Positions 44,092 through 51,775 of a DNA stretch of 64,000 bases are shown one piece after another. Origin of the DNA: JASGMR01 sp963664675 (lineage in GTDB: Bacteria; Thermotogota; Thermotogae; Petrotogales; Kosmotogaceae). The stretch's first letter is position 1. The number at the start of each line of letters is the position of its first letter. The stretch is from assembly GCA_963664675.2 (NCBI GenBank), contig CAXXLB010000009.1, positions 62,001 to 126,000 of the forward strand, given 5' to 3'. The notes below the pieces were generated by a model. The model did no database searches. It was given only the letters and a program-made list of their open reading frames with translations, and was not told where the DNA came from. The translations under genes were made by a program, and so were the position numbers.

Positions 44092-44640
44092 ATGAAAAGA
44101 TCTTTTTTAATATGTCTTTTTATTTTGTTTGTTTTTATGTGCTTTGGATTTAATGGAATAGTTTCTGAAAAAAAATTAAATATTTTAGCCAATCACGCAT
44201 TAAATAAAATACCTGTTTTTTCTCAAGAGACTATAGAACCCATAATAATTGCGGATATTTTAGTTATTGAACCGAGAGTGGCGGAGGAAAATCATTTATC
44301 CTTTCCCGAAGGCACGCTTCTTATATTAGTATTTAATATTGTTGACGAAGATTATGTTGACACATATGGAATAAATGGTTTTTTTTTAGTAGCAAATAAT
44401 TTTTTAGTAGAAGGACAATTAAAAGAAAAATATATTAAGTATAAAACCGTTAATGGCAAATATAATTCATCTGTTTATTTAAGGGAGCATAATTATGGCA
44501 AAAGCTTAATGTGTAGAGTGTATTTTGGGGAACCGATTTATCTTTTAAATAAAATGATTGATAAAGACTTTTCATATAAATTAACAATTGATTTAGAAGT
44601 AGAAGAACAAAGAATTAAAGATACATATCAAATTCCATAG
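44092..44640 (+). CDS. Exported protein of unknown function
   Basis: 182 residues with a signal peptide (MKRSFLICLFILFVFMCFGF) and no lipobox at the usual place. The mature protein is beta-rich, with EGTLLILVFNIVDEDYVDT and later RVYFGEPIYLL, but no family was recognised. GGGGGTAATAAG precedes the ATG. It is followed after 10 bp by the membrane protein paralog B, the same gene order as at 42698-43878. Confidence 0.6.
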   Translation: MKRSFLICLFILFVFMCFGFNGIVSEKKLNILANHALNKIPVFSQETIEPIIIADILVIEPRVAEENHLSFPEGTLLILVFNIVDEDYVDTYGINGFFLVANNFLVEGQLKEKYIKYKTVNGKYNSSVYLREHNYGKSLMCRVYFGEPIYLLNKMIDKDFSYKLTIDLEVEEQRIKDTYQIP

Positions 44641-44650
44641 GAAGTAAATT

Positions 44651-45295
44651 GTGAAAACAGCTGGATTTGTTATAGGACTTATATTTTCTTTAATATTATT
44701 TTTTGCGGGTATTTATATTTTATCTGTTGAAAATGTACTCAAATCGGCAGGAAACTACGAAAGCTTTATAGGTGGCTTTACGATGCTATGCAGCTTAGTT
44801 ATGTTATTGGGAGTTGTCAATGCATTAAAAAGGCCTTCATTTGCAAGTTATCTATTAGTTATACCAGCAATATTATGTATTTTTTTAGCTTTTAATACAT
44901 TTACTATATTCCCACTAATTATGATATTGATAGCTTCTTGTTTATTATCCAGTGCCGCAAGGTCAGAAAAAAGAGAAAGAGAATATAATGAAAATTTAGC
45001 TAAATTATATGAGGAAGATGAAAAAAGGAATTCTGAAGCTAAAAATAAAATTGATTATTCTGAAATAAAATTGAACGATATGAAAGAAAAAACCAGAATT
45101 CAAATGGAAGAAATAGGAATCTTTAAAGATAAAATAGAAAAATACTATAAAAGTTTGTCCGCTATGGCTTTCTTAAAAGAAGCCTGGAAGGAAGTTAAAA
45201 AATTTCAGAATGAGAACCCTGAGAACGGAGAAGCAAACGAACTGGTGGATGAATTATATGCTTTTCTACCCTTTGAAGACACAAGCAAGGAATAA
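44651..45295 (+). CDS. Four-helix membrane protein with cytoplasmic tail, paralog B
   Basis: 214 residues, same length as paralog A. The first 17 residues and everything from about residue 68 are nearly identical, whereas the segment in between (helix 2 and the loop, SVENVLKSAGNYESFIGGFT) differs. This mosaic suggests gene conversion or selection for diversity in one extracytoplasmic-facing part. GTG start behind AGGAAG. Function unknown. Confidence 0.7.
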   Translation: MKTAGFVIGLIFSLILFFAGIYILSVENVLKSAGNYESFIGGFTMLCSLVMLLGVVNALKRPSFASYLLVIPAILCIFLAFNTFTIFPLIMILIASCLLSSAARSEKREREYNENLAKLYEEDEKRNSEAKNKIDYSEIKLNDMKEKTRIQMEEIGIFKDKIEKYYKSLSAMAFLKEAWKEVKKFQNENPENGEANELVDELYAFLPFEDTSKE

Positions 45296-45310
45296 GATTA
45301 TTGTAAAATA

Positions 45311-45474
45311 ACCCCAAATTCTTACAAAAACGGGGTAAATTTGAGTTTGGTAAAGAGAACAGATCTTAGAAAGATGAATGTATTATAATAGGTACAATTA
45401 TAGGCAAATGGGTTAGAGAAAATTCTTAATTTTTTTACTTTTTCTTATTTTTATCTTATTAAGTTTAGTGAAGA
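45311..45474. repeat. Cassette leader repeat, copy 4
   Basis: Nearly identical to copy 3. Its hairpin arms read ACCCC (45311-45315) and GGGGT (45332-45336): both arms changed relative to copies 3 and 5 in a way that keeps pairing. Upstream of the lipoprotein gene at 45512. Confidence 0.8.
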
Positions 45475-45511
45475 GTTTCCCGTTATTTACAAATATATAG
45501 GAGGTTTTTGG

Positions 45512-46033
45512 ATGAAAAAGATTTTTATTTTTTTATTGGTGGTTTTAGTTTTTATATTTTCTGGATGTGCTACTATTCTGAATAATGGTTTACCAAAATC
45601 AACAGATAGCGGCATAGTAAAACAAGCTAAAACTTTAGCGATAGTTTCAGATATTGTTATGATAGGGGCACTTACCGCAGGCGGTATAGCATCATCAAAA
45701 AACCCTGACGCTAAAACATGGCCTTATACTGTGACGTTCTGGGGAGGTTTTCTTGGCGGGACGTGGGCGTGCGTCATAAATCCAGCATACGAAACAAGTA
45801 CAAATTCTACACCACCACCATACAATACCAATACTGAGCTACAAATAGGTATGTCAATTTATAGAGTAACTTATATTTTGGGCGAGCCGGATTCAAATAA
45901 TGAAGATGTTTATTCTTGGGGCACACGCAATCAACTTGTATACAGGAATCAAAGATATCAAGGTAAAACTTACGATGTTATATATTTATACTTTGAGGAT
46001 AATTATCTAATAAGTTGGAGCTTTAGAAATTAG
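45512..46033 (+). CDS. Putative lipoprotein, SmpA/OmlA-like C-terminus
   Basis: 173 residues. Lipobox Cys19 (FIFSGC) and a glycine-rich hydrophobic middle (IVMIGALTAGGIASS, FWGGFLGGTWA) that could insert into a membrane. The C-terminal part, LQIGMSIYRVTYILGEPD followed by YSWG and VIYLYFEDNYLISWSF, resembles the small SmpA/OmlA-type domain of outer-membrane-associated lipoproteins. AGGAGG precedes the ATG. Confidence 0.65.
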   Translation: MKKIFIFLLVVLVFIFSGCATILNNGLPKSTDSGIVKQAKTLAIVSDIVMIGALTAGGIASSKNPDAKTWPYTVTFWGGFLGGTWACVINPAYETSTNSTPPPYNTNTELQIGMSIYRVTYILGEPDSNNEDVYSWGTRNQLVYRNQRYQGKTYDVIYLYFEDNYLISWSFRN

Positions 46034-46042
46034 ATTTAAAAC

Positions 46043-46206
46043 ACCTCAAATTACTACAAAAACGAGGTAAATTTGAGTTTGGTAAAGAGAACAGATCTTA
46101 GAAAGATGAATGTATTATAATAGGTACAATTATAAGTAAGTAGGTTAGAGAAGATTCTTAATTTTTTTATTTTTTCTTATTTTTATCTTATTGAGTTTAG
46201 TGAAGA
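46043..46206. repeat. Cassette leader repeat, copy 5
   Basis: As copies 3 and 4, with hairpin arms ACCTC (46043-46047) and GAGGT (46064-46068). Upstream of the ApbE gene at 46237. Confidence 0.8.
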
Positions 46207-46236
46207 ACTTCCTGTTATTTACTATAGGAGGTTTTT

Positions 46237-47292
46237 TTGAAAAAAGTAGTAATAGCATCACTTTCGATGATGCTCATAATTTTATTTTTTTCTGCTTGTG
46301 ATCCATCACATAATAATTTAAATGATAATTCTTATCCATCAAAAGAAGAAAATATTATAAATTATTTTAGTAGAACAGAATCTTTATTTGAAACTAATAT
46401 AACTATCAAGGTTGCTTCAAAAAATGACCCTTCTTGTCTTGCTGATAAGGCCTTTAAAGAGATTAAAAGGATTGATGAGAAATACTCGCATACCGAGGGA
46501 AGCATCGTTAACCTCATAAACATGGCGGGCGAAGAAGGAGTAGAAATAGACGAAGAGACGGCCTTCATTCTTTCGAAAGCTAAAGAGGTTGCCAGAATAA
46601 CCGATGGAGCGTTCGATCCCACCATTTATCCCGTGACAGTTTTGTGGGGGTTCGATGACATGAATTCTGAAAAGAGTGTTCCACAGGATTCAGAAATAGA
46701 GGAAGTTCTGAGCACGGTCGGTTATGAAAATATTGTTTTTGACGGAGACAGTCAGAATTTTGTCAGGTTGCTCAACGGTGCGAAAATCGATCTGGCCGGT
46801 ATCGCGAAGGGTTATGCTGTGGATTCCGCTCTGAAAATAATTAAATCACTAGATGAAAATGCGACGGGTTATATAGATGCCGGTGGAGATATCGGAATAA
46901 TTGGTCCGAAATACGGCAAAAGTCCGTGGATTATAGGAATCAGGAATCCCAGGGGAAGCAGTGAGCAGGACGTAATAGAATATATTTATTTATATGACGG
47001 TTCCGTCGCGACATCCGGAGACTATGAGAATTACTTCGTTGAGAACGGGATCAGATATCACCACTTGCTGGATTCCGAAACGGGTTATCCCTCGAGGTCG
47101 GGGGTGATGAGTTCCACCGTTATCAGCAGTTCAACCATGCTGGCCGATGCCTTCGCCACGGCGGCCTTTGTTCTCGGTAAGAAACCCGGTATAACATTTT
47201 TACCAAGAAATGGAGCTTTAGTATTTTTAATTCTAAACGATTTAAGTCAGTATAAATCACCTGGCTTTGAAGAGTATGAAATAAATAATTAA
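46237..47292 (+). CDS. apbE: Exported FAD:protein FMN transferase (ApbE)
   Basis: Lipoprotein enzyme that attaches FMN covalently to Thr in extracytoplasmic flavoproteins such as Rnf/Nqr subunits, using FAD and magnesium. Lipobox Cys20 (FFSAC); ApbE blocks KIDLAGIAKGYAVD, YIDAGGDIG, GSVATSGDYENYF, HHLLDSETGYPS and the metal-binding SSTMLADAFATAAFVLG. 351 residues, full length. TTG start behind AGGAGG. The first ~70 codons are more AT-rich than the catalytic core. No substrate flavoprotein is nearby, and it sits in an array of unrelated small exported proteins behind the shared leader repeat. Confidence 0.92.
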   Translation: MKKVVIASLSMMLIILFFSACDPSHNNLNDNSYPSKEENIINYFSRTESLFETNITIKVASKNDPSCLADKAFKEIKRIDEKYSHTEGSIVNLINMAGEEGVEIDEETAFILSKAKEVARITDGAFDPTIYPVTVLWGFDDMNSEKSVPQDSEIEEVLSTVGYENIVFDGDSQNFVRLLNGAKIDLAGIAKGYAVDSALKIIKSLDENATGYIDAGGDIGIIGPKYGKSPWIIGIRNPRGSSEQDVIEYIYLYDGSVATSGDYENYFVENGIRYHHLLDSETGYPSRSGVMSSTVISSSTMLADAFATAAFVLGKKPGITFLPRNGALVFLILNDLSQYKSPGFEEYEINN

Positions 47293-47309
47293 TTCAATAA
47301 TAAAGCAAA

Positions 47310-47410
47310 GAAAAATAGAGTTACTTGAGAAATTACTTGAAGAAAAAGAACAGGGGAAAAAAGATATTTAACATATAAAATTCGAAACACCAGAACCAAG
47401 TTTGTTTTCT
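47310..47410 (+). pseudogene. Duplicated 3' end of the 42.3 kb membrane gene
   Basis: About 100 bp (AAATAGAGTTACTTGAGAAA onward through AAAGATATTTAACATATAAA) match the last codons and downstream sequence of the gene at 42274-42519. No start or binding site. It marks the right end of the duplicated small-gene array. Confidence 0.6.
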
Positions 47411-47509
47411 TATATAAAGTAAGAACTTTATTATGAAAACAATAGATACATATAAACAATCTTTTTTTATTATAAAGAATATAATGATTAACTATTTTTT
47501 GCTTATTGG

Positions 47510-47546
47510 TTGAAAAAGAGGAGTGTTATTGGTATAATTTTTATAC
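47510..47546 (+). promoter_or_regulatory. Promoter with operator-like palindrome for the methyltransferase module
   Basis: TTGAAA (47510-47515), 17 bp, TATAAT (47533-47538). The -10 box lies inside a perfect inverted repeat, GTATAA (47532-47537) and TTATAC (47541-47546), with 3 bases between. A repressor bound here would block transcription; the winged-helix protein encoded next is the natural candidate. Confidence 0.7.
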
Positions 47547-47566
47547 TAATAAAAGAGAGGTATTAG

Positions 47567-47842
47567 ATGAATTTAATGTTTTTTTCTAATAATCGCTATA
47601 AGGTTTTGCAATGTATGGCTGAAAGACGTATTGAAGTGAAAGGTAAAGATATTATACCGCTTTCACAACAAGACATTGCTAACATAGTACAATTAAGCAA
47701 GAAAAAAGTTAATATAATCATTTCTGAATTAAAAGAGAATGGTTATATAATCCAAAAAAGCCCTACGCGTGGGAAGTATTTTCTTACGGAAAAAGCAGTA
47801 CAAGTACTATCTAAGATGCAAGATGAAGGAGCAGCGTATTAA
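47567..47842 (+). CDS. Winged-helix transcriptional regulator
   Basis: 91-residue DNA-binding protein. An HTH at residues 31-58 (PLSQQDIANIVQLSKKKVNI, then ISELKENGYI) and a wing (IIQKSPTRGKYFLTEKA) give the MarR/replication-control type of winged helix. It overlaps the methyltransferase start by one base (TAATG), so the two are cotranslated. It probably controls the operon through the palindrome at its promoter, comparable in role to controller proteins of restriction-modification systems, which are usually of another HTH family. GAGAGG precedes the ATG. Confidence 0.8.
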   Translation: MNLMFFSNNRYKVLQCMAERRIEVKGKDIIPLSQQDIANIVQLSKKKVNIIISELKENGYIIQKSPTRGKYFLTEKAVQVLSKMQDEGAAY

Positions 47843-49143
47843 TGAATAATAAAAAAATTGTTATTTTTTCTTTTTTTGCTGGAAGTGGACTTTTAGATTT
47901 AGGCTTTGAAAAAACAGGTTATGATGTAGAATTCGTTAATGAACTTTCGCCTGCATTTCTGAAAGCTTATATTTTTTCGCGGTCAAAAATGGATATGCAC
48001 ATTCCAAAATATGGATATTGGAATACAAACATAAATGAATATTTAAATGAAAGAAAATCCGAATTACAAACTTATATTAATGATACACGCAAAAATGATT
48101 GTTTGATAGGGTTCATTGGTGGTCCTCCTTGTCCTGATTTTTCTATTGGAGGAAAAAACAAAGGAAGAGAGGGGGAAAAGGGAAAACTTTCTTTAACCTA
48201 TATTAATCTAATAATCAAAATGAAACCAGATTTTTTTCTGTTTGAAAACGTGAAGGGGCTCTGGTGTAATGCACGCCACAAAAATTTTTACGAGGAATTA
48301 AAAACCAAATTGTATAAAGCAAACTATATTACAACTGAGCGTCTCACAAACGCTTTGGAGTTTGGTGTTCCGCAAGATAGAGAAAGAATATTATTGTTTG
48401 GTATTAATTCTAGCTTGCTTTCCAAGAATAGTTATAAAAATAATCAAATAATCGATTTCCCATGGACTTCTAATATAAGCCATTCTTTGGCTAATATAAA
48501 AAATATACAATGGCCAGGATCCGATCCTTTCCAGGAAAGTAGTATTACAGACAATCCAAACAATAATATGCAAGAATTAACAGTACAGTTTTGGTTCGAT
48601 AAGAATAATGTCGGAAATCATCCCAACGCTGAAAATTTTTTCAAACCTAGAAGCGGCCTTAACAAAATGCAAAATATACCAGAAGGTGATGTTAATAAAA
48701 AATCATACAAGCGTCTTCATAGATGGCGCTATTCCCCTACTGCAGCATATGGTAATAATGAAGTTCATCTCCATCCATATAAAGTACGGCGGATTTCTGT
48801 ATCAGAAGCTATGGCTATTCAATCATTACCTGCTGAATTTGAATTACCAAAAGATATTAGTTTGTCAGATATGTTTAAAACGATTGGAAACGGTGTACCT
48901 TTCCTACTTTCCAAGGGTATTGCCAAAACTATTCGTAACTATTTAGAAGACAAAATACTAAAGGCACCCAGATATAAAACTGTCTTGAATATTAATAAAT
49001 CACCTAAAGATCATGTTTATAATTATATAAATTCAATTAACCATGGCTTCATAAAGAAAGTTTATGCGGGTACTCCGAAAAATTTTGTTATAGTAAAAAG
49101 ATGGAATCAATCAAAGGCAAAACAAGTTGAAAGTACATCCTGA
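47842..49143 (+). CDS. DNA (cytosine-5) methyltransferase
   Basis: Type II-like C5 methyltransferase using SAM. Motif I is FFAGSGLLDLGF (residues 11-22), motif IV PPC with catalytic Cys97 in the GGPPCPDFS segment, motif VI ENV at 135-137, motif VIII QDRER at 178-182, and motifs IX-X RRISVSEAMAIQSLP and TIGNGVP near the end. The region between (about 200-290) is the target recognition part; its site is not predictable. 433 residues. It is followed by NTase, DUF262 and Vsr genes on the same strand, with no recognisable standard restriction enzyme. Confidence 0.95.
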   Translation: MNNKKIVIFSFFAGSGLLDLGFEKTGYDVEFVNELSPAFLKAYIFSRSKMDMHIPKYGYWNTNINEYLNERKSELQTYINDTRKNDCLIGFIGGPPCPDFSIGGKNKGREGEKGKLSLTYINLIIKMKPDFFLFENVKGLWCNARHKNFYEELKTKLYKANYITTERLTNALEFGVPQDRERILLFGINSSLLSKNSYKNNQIIDFPWTSNISHSLANIKNIQWPGSDPFQESSITDNPNNNMQELTVQFWFDKNNVGNHPNAENFFKPRSGLNKMQNIPEGDVNKKSYKRLHRWRYSPTAAYGNNEVHLHPYKVRRISVSEAMAIQSLPAEFELPKDISLSDMFKTIGNGVPFLLSKGIAKTIRNYLEDKILKAPRYKTVLNINKSPKDHVYNYINSINHGFIKKVYAGTPKNFVIVKRWNQSKAKQVESTS

Positions 49144-49219
49144 ATTAATGCAGACATTACTAGCCATTTTTTATATGAAATCGGTTTTTATAAACCTAAA
49201 GAGGGAGTGAAATATAAAT

Positions 49220-49876
49220 ATGTCATATTCACTAAAAGAAATAAAAACTGATATTGCTGATTTATCAGCTAAAGATTTTTATTTAAAACATATTTTGCGT
49301 TCACATTGCTGGTATTTCGAAACCATTTTGGAAATTGAAAGCGACGACATAGTAAATTTTACTGGTGATTTTAAAAAAATCATTAGTGACGATTTGAAAA
49401 TAAATTTTAATAATATTGCAATGGTTGGAAGTGGAAAAATAGGATATAGTTTGACTCCCATATCACCTAAACAAAATAAATTATTTAAAGAATTTAATGA
49501 TGATAATCATGGTGATTCCCATAGAAAAAAATCTGATGTTGATATTGCTATTATTTCAAACCAATTATTTCAAATGTTTTGGGATTTACTTAGAAAATCT
49601 TATAAATCCAAATATGGGGCTTTATATCAACACATACCTACAGCAATTTATCGTGGCTATATAGACGAGTACAATTTGCTAGAAATAGAAGGATGTAGAA
49701 AAACGTGGAAAGATATATCCGTAAATTCTAAAAAATCTCTGCATAATAATTTATATATTAAACACGATATAGCATATCGGCTTTATAGAAGATGGGATGA
49801 TTTTGAAGACTATCATATTTCTTCATTAAAAAAGATTATGAGGGGGGGAAGTTGTAATGCCAATACTATTTCATAG
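49220..49876 (+). CDS. Nucleotidyltransferase-fold protein
   Basis: 218 residues, cytoplasmic. A nucleotidyltransferase signature is visible: MVGSGKIGYSL (GS at 70-71) and, after an insertion longer than in most families, SDVDIAII with two acidic residues (Asp106, Asp108) that could bind metal. A later segment (KTWKDISVNSKKSL) may contribute to nucleotide binding. It lies 76 bp after the methyltransferase and overlaps the DUF262 gene by 20 bp, implying coupled synthesis. The family resembles nucleotidyltransferases in defence islands; whether it modifies RNA, protein or makes a nucleotide signal is unknown. Confidence 0.7.
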   Translation: MSYSLKEIKTDIADLSAKDFYLKHILRSHCWYFETILEIESDDIVNFTGDFKKIISDDLKINFNNIAMVGSGKIGYSLTPISPKQNKLFKEFNDDNHGDSHRKKSDVDIAIISNQLFQMFWDLLRKSYKSKYGALYQHIPTAIYRGYIDEYNLLEIEGCRKTWKDISVNSKKSLHNNLYIKHDIAYRLYRRWDDFEDYHISSLKKIMRGGSCNANTIS

Positions 49877-51008
49877 AAATACAAAATCCATAAAAGACAT
49901 CTTTGATAGTTTCGGAAAAGGTCTATTAATAATCGATACTTCTTACCAAAGGAGAAGTATTTGGGTGCTACAGGATAAAATACGGCTCATTGAAACCATA
50001 CTTTTAGATTTAGTAATCCCAGAAGTATTTTTTTGGCCTTCTAATACAGATGTATCTACGGGAGATACACTTACACATATTGTTGATGGGCAACAGCGGA
50101 TTAATTCAATAGTTGAATTTATTGATGGAAAGTTCAAATTAGAAGAAAAACACCTGCTAGATAAAGAAAAGGGGCAAAAATATTGCAATAAATCTTTTGA
50201 TAAACTTGATGATTCTGATAAAGGAAAAATATGGACATATAACTTACCAGTAGTCAATATAGACCGACAACTTACAAAAGAGGAAATTACCAATATGTTT
50301 TATCGTCTTAATCTTACCAATTATAGCCTTAATCCCCAAGAAAAACGGCATAGTAAAGAAAGTGTTTTTGGTGATGAAGCTGAGAAGCTTTCAAATCTTA
50401 ACTTTTGGAAAGATTTACGATTATTCAGTTTTACAGACGCAAAAAGAATGAAAGATGTTGAATATTGCAGTACAATTTATATTTTGGCAAAAGAAGGTAT
50501 TACAAGTCAAACAGATAATAAAAAAATAAATGCTTACTACGAAGATTATGCGGAAGAATTTGATAAAGATTATAACTTAACTGAAAAAATAAAAGAAGCA
50601 ATGGATATAATAGAAAAGTTAAACGATAAAACTACAATATCATTTATTTCAAAAAAAGCACAGATGTATACATTATTTTGCTTTTCATTTAAGTTAATGG
50701 ATAATAATATAAATTACTCAGATGAGATTTTCGAAAGATTCAAATTGTTTGTACTTGCATATAATAAATTTCGAAATGAATTTGATATAGATTTTCATGA
50801 TGGAAATTTACGAAAGATAAATGAGGAAATAAAAAAATATAAACTTGCATCTTCTGAAGGTGTTAATAAAGTGGGCAATCGTGTTTTAAGATTAGAAATT
50901 CTTTATAAAATTTGTATTGATTCTCAATCTAACATAAAAGAATTTTTAAAAAATTTGAAAAACATATATGAACAAGAAAAGAAAAAGCCAAAAGATGCGA
51001 CACTTTAG
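49857..51008 (+). CDS. DUF262 (GmrSD N-terminal-like) protein
   Basis: 383 residues. The ParB-like DUF262 domain occupies the N-terminus: YQRRSIW around residue 30, then the hallmark DGQQR at 77-81 and INRxxL-type FYRLNLTNYSLN near 145. In GmrSD and related defence proteins this domain hydrolyses nucleotides and is coupled to an HNH (DUF1524) nuclease; the C-terminal half here is helical, with no HNH or other nuclease motif seen. GGGGGGAAG precedes the ATG. It could regulate or be licensed by the NTase partner encoded just upstream. Confidence 0.82.
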   Translation: MPILFHRNTKSIKDIFDSFGKGLLIIDTSYQRRSIWVLQDKIRLIETILLDLVIPEVFFWPSNTDVSTGDTLTHIVDGQQRINSIVEFIDGKFKLEEKHLLDKEKGQKYCNKSFDKLDDSDKGKIWTYNLPVVNIDRQLTKEEITNMFYRLNLTNYSLNPQEKRHSKESVFGDEAEKLSNLNFWKDLRLFSFTDAKRMKDVEYCSTIYILAKEGITSQTDNKKINAYYEDYAEEFDKDYNLTEKIKEAMDIIEKLNDKTTISFISKKAQMYTLFCFSFKLMDNNINYSDEIFERFKLFVLAYNKFRNEFDIDFHDGNLRKINEEIKKYKLASSEGVNKVGNRVLRLEILYKICIDSQSNIKEFLKNLKNIYEQEKKKPKDATL

Positions 51009-51066
51009 GGGTTCAATAAAAAATTTATGATGTATAAATTAATAAACAATAGAGGAAAACATTCAA

Positions 51067-51492
51067 ATGGCTGATACTGTTTCTAGAAAAAGACGCAGTG
51101 AAATTATGTCTCATATCAAAAGCAAAGATACAAGTATAGAGCTTTTGATAAGAAAAAAGTTGCACTCATTAGGCTACCGTTTCAGGGTAAACTATAAGGA
51201 ACTTCCCGGAAAACCTGATATAGTTTTCACCAAGAAACGTATAGTAATTTTTATACATGGATGTTTTTGGCACGGTCATGAAGCTGGGTGCCGATATTCT
51301 CATACTTCACAATCAAGAAAAAATTATTGGGAACAAAAAATTGCTAAAACCAAAGAACGGGATAAAAAACACACGGCTTTTTTATTAGAAAATGGTTGGA
51401 AAGTTATTACTATATGGGAATGTGAAATCAAGCAAAATTTCAATTCAACTATCGATAATATTATTAAAATTTTAGAAATTGAAAAAACCTAA
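51067..51492 (+). CDS. vsr: Very short patch repair endonuclease
   Basis: 141-residue Vsr enzyme that nicks DNA at T:G mismatches arising from deamination of 5-methylcytosine, so the base can be repaired. Conserved residues are visible: the RSEIMSHIKSKDTSIE start, catalytic Asp51 in GKPDIVF, and His64, Cys66, Trp68, His69 and His71 in the IHGCFWHGH motif, with CRY downstream. It protects the methylated site made by the methyltransferase encoded upstream. GAGGAAAA precedes the ATG. Last gene of the module. Confidence 0.97.
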   Translation: MADTVSRKRRSEIMSHIKSKDTSIELLIRKKLHSLGYRFRVNYKELPGKPDIVFTKKRIVIFIHGCFWHGHEAGCRYSHTSQSRKNYWEQKIAKTKERDKKHTAFLLENGWKVITIWECEIKQNFNSTIDNIIKILEIEKT

Positions 51493-51615
51493 GGAATATA
51501 ATAAGAATGAATACTTGTTGCTTTTAATATCTTACTTATATAGAAATCATTCATATTTAAAAAGAAAATATAAATAATGTTATAATAAATCACCACATAA
51601 TGTAGAGCTTGCGTT

Positions 51616-51650
51616 GCAGGCTCTGTTTTTATTTTCAGAGCCTGCTTTGT
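51616..51650. terminator. Hairpin after the Vsr gene
   Basis: Perfect 10-bp stem GCAGGCTCTG/CAGAGCCTGC (51616-51625, 51636-51645) with a 10-base T-rich loop. The T run after it is short (TTTGT), so termination may be weak. It lies at the junction between the defence module and the prophage and could also be near an attachment site. Confidence 0.55.
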
Positions 51651-51775
51651 ATCAAACAATTCAAAACCGTTTACCATTAACAATACAGGAGGTTTAAAAT
51701 ATCAGTGATGATACAAGTTTTTACATATTATGGGGTATTTTCAAATAAACAGAATAAAAGGCCAGGGATAGAGAT

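Noticed and set aside
43894..46206. Leader repeats considered as a CRISPR array
   Set aside because: Units are ~150 bp and separated by genes of 500-1400 bp; no short regular repeats, spacers or cas genes.
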